DNA from: Isoetes taiwanensis
Lineage: Eukaryota; Streptophyta; Lycopodiopsida; Isoetales; Isoetaceae
Assembly: GCA_021234155.1 (NCBI GenBank)
Contig: JAJEKV010000028.1
Span: 16,728,825-16,792,824, forward strand
Reading direction: 5' to 3'
DNA length: 64,000 nt
Positions 34,200 through 45,059 of this stretch are shown here, in pieces. How positions within the stretch are numbered: position 1 is the stretch's first letter; each line of letters opens with the position of its first letter. Under the pieces are notes generated by a model. It ran no database searches, was not told the origin of the DNA, and saw only the letters and a program-made list of their open reading frames with translations. Position numbers and translations under genes: made by a program.

Positions 34200-36400
34200 A
34201 TCCTATGCCATAACTGGCAAGGAGTCCCGAAAAAAGTTAAGCTAAAATTATTATTTTTTTCCCAATTTTTTCCATTTACTTTAGCCAATTTTTTTTGGAA
34301 ATGTGCTAAAAAATCGCCAAATAGCTAAATTTAGCCCTTAAATTATTCCATGGCAAGGACCTGTGCCAAAGGAAGTGAAATTAGTTTCGGTGCTTGGAAA
34401 GGCGAGGAAGGGGCATCAAGAACATGCCCGGGGATTTTTGGTGTATAAATAATTTGTTTGTTTGAAAATATTGGGCGATGCTTCTCCATGTCAACCTCTC
34501 TTTCATACCTCCCATCCTCCAAGTCTAACCACTTTTAAGTTTTGTTTCTTCCCCTATGCGCTTTGGCCTTAGCGCTGGCGCCACTGCATTTTCCGCACGA
34601 GGTGTTGCCTTTGTCTTCTATTCTTCAATGGATGGCGTCCGGAGCTAATGCAAGACTGAAGGATGGCCCCTGGTGTGTGCATTTTTGTTGTGGATGTCGT
34701 TCTTACTCATACAACATAAGTAGCTTGGCTTTGGTGCGGTGGAGGATGGGTGAGGAAATCACCTCCGAAGTTGCAAATGATTTCCAAAGGCCCGTTTTCA
34801 CGCCGCCTTCCTGGCCCAGCCCTCATTAGGCGATTGGCGTTATCCGCTCTGTTTTTCCAAATTGACCCAGCCAGTTGTGAAAGAGGCTTTTTTCAAACAA
34901 AATCTCAGCTGCTTGGTGAAGCCTTGTCTCTGTTTGGAGGTATGCTTGTTGCTTGTGCAACAAAGATGGATTTTGGATCGGTGAGCAGCCATAGTCATCC
35001 TGGCAACGGTTTTTCCCCAGGTGGTTTTTAATCCGGGTCATGATGGTTGTGTTCTGCCTCACGTTGTGCTTTGGTTTAAGGGCTTCGGCCCATGTGCTTG
35101 TTTGGACTTCGGTCCAGGACTTCGGTCCCTTATGTACTCGGTCCCATAACCCGATTGGGTTCCGTGGACGTTAAAAAATTTTCCTTCCTTCCTTCCTTCC
35201 TTCCTCACGACCATAGCCTATAAAGGCTGGCGTGAAATTAATTTCGTAGGCTACGATTTTAGGATTTCGTACCATTAGTATCTTAATCGTGATGATTTAG
35301 TAGGATACGAATAATTACCTCGAAATGACCATAATTTTATTTTCTAAAACATAAAAAAGAAATATCTATCCTGAAATGGCCATTCTTTTTGGGACACCAA
35401 TCATATTATGTTGGTTTGGCACTTGTTTAGTAATTCTAGTTATAATTAGCTAGTGTAAATTGATTGTTGACTTCAAAATTGTTGACTTACGCTTCACCAA
35501 ACATGTTGGTCAATGAAAGTCAAACATGTAACAAAGGGGGTGATTCACACTTGTTGACTTGAAAATTGTTGTCTTACACAACAATGCCTTAACATAATGC
35601 ATAGAATAGCATAGGTCAAAATTGTTGACTTACGCCTTACCAAATGCTTGGGGTTGATTCACACTTGTTGACTTGGAAATTGTTGACTTACACAATTTAT
35701 GCCTTAACATAATGCATAGAATAGCATAGGTCAAAATTGTTGACTCATGATTTACCAAATGCTTGGGGGCTATTCACACTTGTTGACTTGAAAATTGTTG
35801 ACTCACGCTTTACGAAACATGTTGGTCAATGAAAGTAAAACTTTAGCTTAGGGGTGATTCATACTTGTTGACTTGAAAATTGTTGACTTACGCTTTATCA
35901 TGGTCAATAAAAGTCAAACATTTGCCTTAACAATTTATGCCTTAACATAATGCATAGAATATCATAAGTCAAAATTGTTATGCTTTACCAAATGCTTGGG
36001 GGTGATTCACACCTGTTGATTCATTTGGCATTTGTTGATTTGGCAATTGTTGATTTGGTAACATGTGCAACATTTAATGCATGTGGGATATTTGAGGCCA
36101 TTACTAAAAAAAAGGGTGGACGAGGATTACATCTAGAAAGGTCATGACACTCTGGCCTGTAACTGAAGATTACAAGCCAGAGAGCCATTGTTGGGATTAT
36201 CATGTTATATGATTATTCCTTAAGGGAAGTTGATAGCACTTTGCTCATACCCAAGGGTTATCATGTATTCAGGTTGAGGGATAAGCAGAAAGGCAGTTTG
36301 ATCTTCATGAGTAACACAGTTGAAGAATGAAGAATAGAGTTTGCATTAAGTCCAAAGATTACACATGAGGTGAGTTAATTATTAAGCTATATTTGTTTCA
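34200..36400. other. unassigned segment inside element 3
   Basis: More GC-rich on the left (34.5-35.2 kb), with a 95-codon plus frame at 34542-34829 of no known family. CTTCGGTCC-type words repeat at 35060-35130 and a (TTCC)n run lies at 35187-35207, reminiscent of a retroposon tail. This could be a nested insertion within an intron of the accessory gene. Confidence 0.4.
35400..36045. repeat. ~110-bp degenerate tandem repeats (TTGTTGACTT family)
   Basis: GATTCACACTTGTTGACTTG, AAAATTGTTGACTTACGC, TTTACCAAATGCTTGGGGG and CCTTAACATAATGCATAGAAT recur in order five to six times. Confidence 0.85.
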
Positions 36401-36864
36401 ATGGTTCAATGGTTCGAGGGCATAGAATGATTCAAATGCATGTGGGATATTGATATGCAAAAACCCTGTTGACCTCGAAAATGTGAGAACGCCTGTGGGA
36501 TATTTTGTTGGGCAGAAAAGAGAAAATAGCAAGACCAAGAATGTCGCCGTGCCGAGCTGGGTACACCGCCTGATCATGTTTATATAACAGAGATAAGATT
36601 GAAGGAGTTGCCATGGTGTGGCGACAGTGCAATCGGCTAGTGTAATCGAGTGCTTGGGCTCCCGGGGCAAATCATAAAGGATATGAATGTGAATGCTACA
36701 GTAATTTAATCATATCCATTTGAACAGTGCTGACTATCCATTTGAGCCCACTATAACGGGAACTGCATACCAGAGAATTATAAAATTCTTTAAACGTTTG
36801 TGGTGTTCATAAACACCAAATTACAATAAAAAAGGGATCTAATATTAAAAAAACATACAACAGT

Positions 36865-37503
36865 TTAGGACAAGTCCATGGTCTTTAGTACCTCCAACAC
36901 TTTTGTGCTTTTCTCGTCATATTGATTTCGAAAATGCACAGACCTCTGTATATAAGCAATTACGTTCACTTCTGTTATTAGCTTCTCCAAGTAAGGTACC
37001 ATAGTCTTCAACAGGTAATCACCGTCATTTATGTCAGGCACGAAGGACCTTGGTGTGATGCAGTAATCTGCATTATTCTTAAAATTCATGTACCTGTAAG
37101 GATCAATCAGCAAAGTTGTCCTCATGCTAAATTCTGGATATTTCTCATAAACTTTTGTGAGTTTTTTGATGTAGCAAGAAGTTCCTCCTTTCATTTTCAA
37201 AGGTTGCACCATCCATTTGAAAAGAAACTTATCCACTAGGGACTGAGGCATGAAAGACCTCAGGCAGCTAATCACTGAGTGATTGGAAGACCATATACCA
37301 ACAGCAAAATGTTCGGTGACGAATTGCATGAACTGCACTGCCCCTGGCCTGACAGCAAGAACCTCTTTTCTTGATGGAAGAAGTTGGACACCTTCCACCA
37401 CATCAGGTACTGCTTCAGCCTTTTTGAAAACCTTGTACAGGAAATCCTCTGGCTCAATAACCAAAAGCTTCTTGCCAACAACACTAGCACAGTGCAATGA
37501 CAA
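36865..37503 (-). CDS. FCP1/NIF-like HAD domain with altered catalytic motif
   Basis: A 212-codon frame. Residues about 50-70 read RPGAVQFMQFVTEHFAVGIW followed by SSNHS, and residues about 130-145 include TTLLIDPYRYMNF. Both match the fold order of NLI-interacting-factor/FCP1-type Ser phosphatases (HAD superfamily), which dephosphorylate RNA polymerase II tails and other targets. In true enzymes motif I is DxD; here the segment LLVIEPEDFL has Glu at both places, and the later Asp-Asp pair is Asp-Pro. I therefore predict a non-catalytic, binding-type domain. An upstream block (37844-37554) with Ser/Lys-rich sequence and a coiled segment probably precedes it in the same gene, after the RING part. 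Its capture by a transposon is unusual. Confidence 0.68.
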   Translation of the reverse strand: MSLHCASVVGKKLLVIEPEDFLYKVFKKAEAVPDVVEGVQLLPSRKEVLAVRPGAVQFMQFVTEHFAVGIWSSNHSVISCLRSFMPQSLVDKFLFKWMVQPLKMKGGTSCYIKKLTKVYEKYPEFSMRTTLLIDPYRYMNFKNNADYCITPRSFVPDINDGDYLLKTMVPYLEKLITEVNVIAYIQRSVHFRNQYDEKSTKVLEVLKTMDLS

Positions 37504-37553
37504 CTACTAGAGAAATTATATCAGTACAACAGGCAGAAAGAAACACACTAGAA

Positions 37554-37844
37554 TCACCTTAGTTTCTTAGTTATTGATTTGGATGGAGCTCGTTTGCTGG
37601 AGGAAACCTGCTTGGAATTATTCTTAGAAGGAGATTCTCCAACTGATGCCAAATCAGTTTCTTCCTCTGTGATTGTCTTCTCCACAATATCAGCACGTTT
37701 GTCCAAATTGGAAATATAATCATCTACATTCTTCAACACTGCTTCACATTCTTCATCTATTACTTGCACAGCATTGTCTTCAATTCTGTTAGAAATGTCA
37801 ACTATAGAGTTTGAAATATCCAAACTTGAGCCTGCATCATTCAA
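37554..37844 (-). CDS. linker exon of the accessory gene (element 3)
   Basis: A 96-codon frame rich in Asp, Ser, Ile and Lys with heptad-like spacing (SIVDISNRIED, VLKNVDDYISNLDKR), ending in a Ser/Lys basic segment. It sits between the RING block and the HAD-like block on the same strand with short AT-rich gaps, consistent with introns. No known domain. Confidence 0.5.
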   Translation of the reverse strand: MNDAGSSLDISNSIVDISNRIEDNAVQVIDEECEAVLKNVDDYISNLDKRADIVEKTITEEETDLASVGESPSKNNSKQVSSSKRAPSKSITKKLR

Positions 37845-38033
37845 ATTATCAAACTAAATAAGTACTTATAGAAGAAAAATCCAAAGTAGTTATACTTCAC
37901 AAGAATAACTTACTTTTCAGTCTTTCACAACTATTACTTTGTTCAGCATTGTCTCTCTTCAAGTTTGGGCTTGTGGAAGATAATAAAGTGCAATCTTCAA
38001 ATGGATTGCATAATTATATCAGGCTCCTCCAAG

Positions 38034-39524
38034 TCAGCGGGTGTGCTTAATGATGGATCTTGAGTGCATTTCAATGGACTGCACTGCACTATAATTGGGA
38101 GCTGATTGCAGTGCAGATCTACATGGAAGTCCAATGGACCTGAACCAATTATGAGGCATCTGGCTCTCACAAGAGGGACAAGTTGATCTCTTTGAGAAAC
38201 ATATGTAAGCGCAAATTGGATGAAAACTGTGCATGCAATGTGCAACAATGGCTGAGACACAAAGTGGGTCATAGGCATATGTACAGAAAGAACAACTTTG
38301 TAATTTTGCAAATGCTACGGTAGAGAATGTTGGATGTTCCAAAAATGGAAGGTTGAGTTGCAGTCCAAACATCTTATTTAGAGATGAAGCTATTTCATTC
38401 AACTTCTCCAGCCTTGGTTGGAGTCTATGTTCGTCGTCTTCTGCCTGTTTAAAAATAAAAAAAATGATGAAGCAGAAAGAATAATTATTGAGCACTATGT
38501 AATTGCAAAGGTCATTAGCAATTACCCCTTGTAAATTTTCTCCATACTCTTGTATGCTATTGTCGCCTCCAAAAGTTCCTTTTCCTTGGAGACCAGCATT
38601 GACGACAGGAATGTAATGGGGTGGTTTTTTAATTCACATACTCAAAAAAGCATGTGGGCGACACATGTGCTGCACAGGTGCTGACTGCCCTTCATTGCCC
38701 TTCAAATTGCCCTTCATTGCCCTTCCATAGCCCTTCATTGCCCTTCAAAAAATCATGAGTGTTTTCTATTATATAAAGGATATAATGAGCATATTAGTGA
38801 TGCAAATAATGATGACATAAATTATTTGGTGAAGGTGCTTATATGTGCTGTGATGGTCAAAAAACTGGGTAGGTCAATAAAAAAGTTACCCAATGACACT
38901 GGAGTGCTCACACCTGGCCTTTGCTGCTTCAATTTGCTGTTTTGCAGCATCCACCTCGTACCTGCACTTCTTCCACAACTTCCTTTTTTCCTTCATTTCA
39001 CTGGATGCACTTTTAACTCTAGCATTCAAGTCATCCTTCTGCTTATCTAAGCCAGCAATCAAGGAGTTGATGACAGAATAGTCCACTACACAACCAACAA
39101 CGTTTGTATGAGGAAATGAGGGCTCATACTCACCTTCTTTCTCAACCTTAGCTGTAACACTTTTCTTCGTTTTAACCACAAATGACTGCCAGTTAATCTT
39201 TTGTCCTCTCACATGCAAAGTGAATGCCCGTGCAAAAAACTTCCCAATCTCTCCAACGCAAACATCAGTTCTTTGGTAACATCTTCTGTAGATGTTCATA
39301 AACTGATCCACAAATAGTGGATTCATTCGACTAGACTTATAAATTTGCTTGGTACCCACCAGTTTTACAAAGCCAAATATTTTGCTTATCTCATCTTCAG
39401 CCACATCTGCCTTTCTTACATCTGAAGAGGTCATGCCCTCAGAAGGCAACACAGATATGTCAAACATCCTCCTTGCTTCCTCTTCGTCTATGATCACTTT
39501 AGTTTGAGTTTTCTTTGTTGCCAT
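38034..39524 (-). CDS. coiled-coil RING-H2 accessory gene of element 3 (5' part)
   Basis: ATG at 39524. The first long exon (39524-38886) starts basic, then carries FVDQFMNIYRRCYQ, FFARAFTLHVRGQKINWQSF and a Glu/Lys/Ala coiled coil near its end. These align with LHDLLERIYQ, FARAFAW and VNWASFAAEA in element 2. After an intron containing TGCCCTTCAT repeats, 38440-38034 encodes more coil and a RING-H2 finger: CSFC at about 38285, HCMHSFHPIC, then CPSC about ten residues on. That is C-x2-C, C-x-H-x2-H-x2-C, C-x2-C. The likely role is an E3 ubiquitin-ligase-type or protein-interaction partner of the element. The reading frame looks less damaged than the neighbouring transposase. Confidence 0.7.
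38640..38760. repeat. TGCCCTTCAT short tandem repeat in an intron
   Basis: GCCCTTCA(T/A) recurs about seven times over 80 bp. Element 2 has the similar ACGCCCTTCATCATT duplicated near its terminus. Confidence 0.75.
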
Positions 39525-39569
39525 TCTATCCCTGCACCAGCTTTGAAATTATATATCAATCGGAAGTTC

Positions 39570-40300
39570 TTCATTGTGTAATGCAAAAACTAAACCAATC
39601 CAAATCATAGCACTAAGTATCCTGAATAGTACTAACTCTAAGAGCTTAGCAATGAACTGCTACTTTTTTCAAATAATTACTAATTGTCATGAACACCAAT
39701 TACCTTGGGCCTACTGTCTGCAAAATAGCAAATGCTTAGCATGTCATGCTAAATAGCAGCTAACTCTTTCTAACTTAGCACTGAACTTCATCTTCTTAGC
39801 AACCGCCGCTAATAACAATTTGAGCCTGCAAGTGTAGCACAAAATTCGCGTTATGTAACCCGCTACTTAGCAAATGTTGCCGCAAAACATAGCACGAAAT
39901 CACTAAGTAACTTCGGTACACAAAGACATACTAACTAGCAAGTACTGCCTGCGAAACATAGTACCAATATAACCTGTTAGCATAATTTGCTAACTGATTG
40001 TCTGCAAACATAGTACCAAATGCTAAACTCGTTAGCATCAACTTACTGAACTTGCACGACCAAACATTACTAAAATTTTGACTTTCCCCACATACCAAGC
40101 CCAAAAAAATTCTCCACACCTTGAATGCAATCCTCGACACCGCTACATTAACCTTTGTCTTCAATATAGAAGCATGAAATATAATAGAATGAAACCATTT
40201 CCACATTATTTACCATTCCCAAAGATTTGTCAACAAAGATTAGATGCTTACCACTAAAACAACTTTTTTTGAGTTTGGGAAATTGTTCAGATGAGCAATT
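39570..40300. other. 5' flank of the accessory gene; TTAGCA-rich
   Basis: No coding seen. TTAGCA/TGCTAA words and (A)ACATAGTACCAA(A/T) recur between 39630 and 40060, probably subterminal repeat material of element 3. Confidence 0.5.
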
Positions 40301-40640
40301 TGATCCGAGCTCTTTACAAAGCAGAGTAATGGGATCTCGATTGTCTGGCAATCGATTGTTTAGAATGGTACAAATAACCTAATTCGATAATTATTAACGT
40401 GGAAGCAACATACCATCCAAAGAAATTTACTCGGCGCTTAACCAAGCAGGGAAATGGGATCTCGATTGGGGATTTTGTTGAATCTAATGACTGGCAATTG
40501 TTTAGAATGGTACAGATAACGGATTTCGATAATTACTGCTGTGGGAGCAGTACAGTCACAGCAATTTGATCCGGCCAGTTAACCAAGCAATCCCCGGGGA
40601 TCTCGATGGGGACCAGCTATGTTTCTGAATCCGATCCAAG
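40300..40640. repeat. subterminal repeats of element 3
   Basis: Three diverged ~120-bp units share AATTTGATCCG, AACCAAGCAG/AAAGCAGAG, GGGATCTCGAT, AATTGTTTAGAATGGTACA and TTCGATAATTA. They lie 170-500 bp inside the right terminus, where transposase-binding repeats are often found. Confidence 0.75.
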
Positions 40641-40788
40641 AAACTCCAAGAAAGTAGGAAAGGGGGAAAGGTTCGACGGTTTAGAATCCCATGGGCGGGA
40701 TTTAGTACTAAAATAAAATTTAAAAATTCAGTTAAACCCCCTTAATTAGCGCTATTATTTAGGGCTAAAAATGGCGTCATTTATGCCA

Positions 40789-40808
40789 CCCGTAGCGTGC
40801 GAGGACCC
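40789..40808 (-). repeat. right terminal inverted repeat of element 3
   Basis: Reads inward GGGTCCTCGCACGCTACGGG; followed outward by ACAA at 40809-40812. Confidence 0.88.
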
Positions 40809-40872
40809 ACAAAAGCATTGTTGCTCAAAATACGTACCAAATTTTGAAGAATCATGAACACAACTTCTTTTT

Positions 40873-42400
40873 GGGTTGCCCCTAGGGGGGCAAACCCTCG
40901 GTTATGTGGGTTTCTGGCATATTCTAAGCATATGCCAGAATATACCTAAGATATACCTGTGACTGCTAAAAACCTTCTGTTCCCTGTAAATGGACGGTCA
41001 CTTCCGTTGTTCGCGGACGTTTGAACCGGATAACTGGCTAAGACAAACAGAGCATAGGGCTATGGCCTGGTCGCGATTTGTAATGCTTCTGCTCTTGCAG
41101 GGAGCGATAAATTTGCTTATGGCTATATAGAAAAAAGAGTTCCGGAATTAGAAACAGAAGGTGAGCATCCAATCTGGGTTCTCGTTTTTCTGGCTGTTTC
41201 TTCATATAGTAGCGTGTATAGCTAGCCTTGCCTTAGGTTTACGTCTTTCCGGTGAATCCATGCTTATATCTAAGCAGCCTCAAGCTTTTCTGGGTGTTCT
41301 ATCATCAAGTATTGAGACATATAGCAGGGGAAATACTCCTTCGTTAAGCTATTTACGGTTCAGAGATTCAGCAGAAGAGGCTGTAAAATCCAGCACTGAC
41401 CATGTCGAGGTGGTAGACCCTGCTCTTAAAGGGGTAGATAATCTAATTAGAGCATCTGCAGAGGCTAAGGTCAGGCGTGTTGTCATGACATCATCAGGTG
41501 CAGCTGTAATTGCAGACCCTAGCAGACCAATTGCAAGATTAGATGAAGAGTGCTGGAGTGACGCAGACTATTGTTTGCAGAACAAGGTAAGAAAATGTAT
41601 TCTATCATTAGACCCATAACAGAATGTTATACAAAACGTTTATTGCATGTTTTGTGTTCATAGTTCTACAAAAAAATACTGTATGTTCTTGGCCTTGCAT
41701 ATTTACACATTCTCAGATTGTCAAGTATGCAAACCTTTGCGGTTTTGTGAAAAATGCCCAGTTCGACGTAATATAGGAACGTCAAAGATATGTAATAGAG
41801 ATCATTAAAGCAATAACTATGAAATAATTTGCTTCTGGTCGCTATATTTGCTGTGCAGAAATAATGCACATGAAAGATATTGTTGGTGTTTTAAAGGAAC
41901 GATTTCCGCACTACACTTTGCCATGCAAGTATGTACTAAAATTGATATACCATTGATATATGTGTTTTAGATTCTGAAATGGGTGGGAAAGATGTTTAGT
42001 ATTAATGTGGTAATGCAGAGTAAGCGATAATAGAGCCTAGCAATCTTACATATTAAAGAGCTAGCTATTGGACCAGTGCACACAAATTTCCTCTTACTCG
42101 AGCATCTTTGCTTCTTAGCTCCTATTCCTCCTTGACAATCTGGAAAACCAATAGTCCATTTATATGTAGTTAATCTATGTTTGTTCTCAAAAGGAAAATA
42201 ATTTATCTCAGTAAGCCTGATATTTTATGTATTTGCTACAGGTTTCCTGATGAGCTTAGTGGATATTTGCGTCCATCTAGTTTGACATCAAGGAAGTTGC
42301 AAGAATTGGGACTCCTTTACACACACCGCTGAGCGTGCAATTACGTAAACTGTGGTGAGCTTGCAGGAGATGGGCATAGTTAACTAGATTTTGTATTATA
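40873..42400 (+). mobile_element. insert sharing its head with the lipase-carrying insertion
   Basis: From 40873 the sequence GGGTTGCCCCTAGGGGGGCAA, then CCCT-GTTATGTGGGTTT-TGGCATATTC and GCATATGC, repeats the first ~100 bp of the insert at 22678. Weaker similarity continues to an ACCGGATAAC word about 150 bp on (22822 and 41027). Both copies are preceded by TTTTT. Here the payload is a reductase gene fragment instead of a lipase. The right end was not found and 42400 is nominal. Confidence 0.55.
41161..42331 (+). pseudogene. cinnamoyl-CoA/dihydroflavonol reductase-like exon fragments
   Basis: Exon-like pieces of an extended short-chain dehydrogenase of the CCR/DFR type. 41386-41586 has VEVVDPALKGVDNLIRASAE, VRRVVMTSSGAAV and DEECWSDADYC before a GTAAG donor. 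41867-41928 has MHMKDIVGVLKERFPHY before a GTA donor. 42241-42331, after a CTACAG acceptor, ends in LQELGLLYTH and TGA, like family C-termini. The NAD(P)-binding Gly motif and the YxxxK catalytic segment are missing, so it cannot act as a reductase. The leading part (41161-41385) is unrelated and hydrophobic. It is probably a captured, internally deleted copy. Confidence 0.75.
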
Positions 42401-42430
42401 TATCAACGGTAGTTATATCTTTATGTGCAG

Positions 42431-42545
42431 AGGAGACTGCAAAATGAATAAGTATTTCTAGCATAGAAAAAAAATACCTTTCTGTTAAGAGGAGACTGCA
42501 AAAATGAATAAGTATGCCTGGCATAGAAAAGTGATGTGGTAAGGA
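42431..42545. repeat. 59-bp tandem duplication
   Basis: AGGAGACTGCAAAA(A)TGAATAAGTAT ... GCATAGAAAA occurs at 42431 and 42490. Confidence 0.85.
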
Positions 42546-42549
42546 GCTC

Positions 42550-45050
42550 CTGCTTTGTATGTAGTGATAGTTAGGACATTATAACCAAATGGATTTCCAG
42601 GAAAGGCAACTCTATTCAAATTGTAGTGAGGTCAGATGACATGCTAGATAAAATAATAAATAGTGTGAGAAGGTCGAGGATTGGACCAATATGGATCATA
42701 GCCATCTTCCAGCATACAAACTTGGTGAAAAAGAATTTTGTTCAGAAAAAGATGAGGAATAGCATATAAATTTGGTGGAAAGGAAAATGATGAGGAATTG
42801 TCCGTTGTTCAAGCAGGATAGCTTGGCACATATATATAGTTGCAGGACTCTGGGAGGTGCGGCCTCAGATGATTATTTCCAAGGTGTTAACTATATGTCT
42901 GGTTCTAGGGAAGGTTGGAAATGCTCAAATTTCCCTTCTCATTTTGGTCTATTGGTTCATTTGGCTCATAGCTTTAATTTCAAGTTTGCTATTCTCTACA
43001 CTAATATAAAAAACTTCCGATTCAAGAAACAACATTAGCGTAATAAATGCGGCCTTCAAATTACTGTAAAGATCTCCGATCATTTTATCCTGCATATCTG
43101 CTAGTGAATAGCCGCCAATACCCAGTCTTTGCTTCTCTCCACTTACGTCTCTGTTGAATCCAGCACCTTTAACACTCTGCTCCTTGGGTTTTTAAGCCTA
43201 AAACAGTCATAATGCCTAGGGCGTTATCACGAAGGCTCATAACGTCAGGGCGTTATCACGAAGGCTCATAACACCCTCGGAGCAGGGTGTTAAGGGGCCC
43301 GCACGCCCTCGCCATTTTGGCCATGGCCATATTGCCCTTGAATTTTATTCCCACAACGCCCTCTGGCCAGGACGTTATCTACCCCATCTCTCCAGCTCTG
43401 CCTCATCTGTTGTGGAAGCTCCTTGTTCGCAGTAGTTTTTAGGACAGATCCTCCTGCTATTAGGTCTGAAGAGGTACAGTGCTGGTAAGTATGCAAGATG
43501 GGAAGATAAATGGATCGTTTCCTTGATTCATATTCGAGGAGAAATTCACGAGGAATTCTCAAAACTCCCCAAGCGAGGTGTGCTGAGGAGCAAACATGTC
43601 TCACTCTTACAAATACTTGAAGAATAAAATTTGATCTGTATGGCAGCATGGCCATCAAATGGACATAAAACAAATTTATTTATGCTTGTTATTTGAGGCT
43701 GAGATCAGCAGACGACAGCATTTCTATTTAAGGAGTGTGGAAATCCAGTTTAGTGGGAGGAGTTGTTTTAGTGCAGTTCAGTGGGAGGAGCTTCAGCTAA
43801 GGCAAAACAGTGCTTTACAGCTTTTCTGAGACCGAGAACATTGTAGCAAAGGCAGATTCTGTTCAGGTTTTTAAGTGACATTTTAAGGTAACAAAACACA
43901 AGGATTTTGCACAGTAGATTCAAAGTAGTAGATTATGTTCAACGCATTCTTTCTCATAATAAGGCATGCTGCTTGAATCATTGTTCTAAATGTCAAATGT
44001 GCTATAATCTTACAGAAGGATGCAACGAGCATATAAAGATCGAGATGCATGATTCTTCTGATTTTTGAAAAGGTTATATTTTCTATTGTTTGATTCTCTT
44101 TTCCATATGAGACTTCATGGTAATTAGTGTTCATGACACAGAACCATTTTCCAACGCTTTACAGTCTTTAGTTGTGGCGGTTGTAGGAAGATAATGCAAA
44201 TAGCCCTATTCTAAGCCCATTTAGATTCACAATACCCGGCACAATCTATACATTCGACTCTCGGTATCCACATCAGCGACCAACGTGGTAAGACCCTTGC
44301 TTGTTCTATACATTGTATCTGAAAATTTTTATTCCAAAGCATTTACATGAATATTTCACTTGTAACTTAGCCTTCTACTTTTCGCTTTTGAGATGTCTTG
44401 GATGAGCGAAATTCTGGTTGGCGAGGTCGGTTTAAGTTTGGAGTGCTATCTAACTTCTTATTGTCCACATAGTAACGAAGAAAAGAAGATTTTTCCTTCT
44501 TTGCTCCAAGGGATTGTAGCCAAGGTTATCCCCGCCAAAAGAGCGAAATGAGCTCCCTTTTCCCGGTAGCTATTAATTTGCAAATCCTTTAGAAAGAGAA
44601 CCGCCCAATCCTACTTAATAACATTATAGAAGCGATTCTTACTTAAATGCACTAGAATGCGAAATATATGGATCTAGAATGCGAGAATATATGGGTCTAT
44701 ATGTGATTAGAAACCCGAATTGTTATAGCCGTGGTAGTCTGCGCAAGAACCGGGGCATTGTATGGCTAATTTAATTCAGGTTGCTTTATTTATTAAATTA
44801 ACAAAGTCAATATTGTGGCGGGGAAAGTGTTGCTTTCACCTCCAAAGGTATGTTCAACCAAGATGGCATTTTGCATTTGTCGGTGTTGTTGTAATGTAAG
44901 TGGAACTTTTCTTTTTACGATTTAATGATTTGCTAAACTTCATGGATAAGCGGCTTAACGATTAACAGGTGCTTGCTTGTAGCTTAGGATGCTTGTTTGT
45001 AGCTTAGGATGTAGTTGGAGATTTATGGCCGTTGATGTGCACTTGATGTT
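42550..45050. other. no intact gene; repeats and possible leader exons
   Basis: GGCGTTATCACGAAGGCTCA is duplicated at about 43220 and 43250, within a set of ACGTTATC/ATAACG words (43205-43380). The stretch 44220-44290 (FDSRYP-like, before GTAAGA) may be an upstream exon of the chaperonin fragment below. The rest is AT-rich. Confidence 0.4.
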
Positions 45051-45059
45051 CCCTTGCAG

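Larger units (their letters stand above)
29944..40808. mobile_element. Sola-like DNA transposon 3 (10.9 kb, complete ends)
   Basis: Inverted termini share GGGTCCTCGCACG(T/C)TACGG and then diverge; a 4-bp duplication (ACAA) flanks the whole. The transposase gene runs rightward from 30142 to 33215. An accessory gene runs leftward from 39524 and ends in acidic exons at 33819, so the two 3' ends converge, as in element 2. Subterminal repeats occur at the right (40300-40640). 34.2-36.8 kb holds sequence unrelated to either gene, probably a later insertion or long intron. Ends and duplication are clean, implying a true transposition event, although both genes now carry breaks. Confidence 0.87.

Noticed and set aside
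35187-35207. Regulatory pyrimidine tract
   Set aside because: A plain (TTCC)n microsatellite; nothing ties it to a promoter or splice site.
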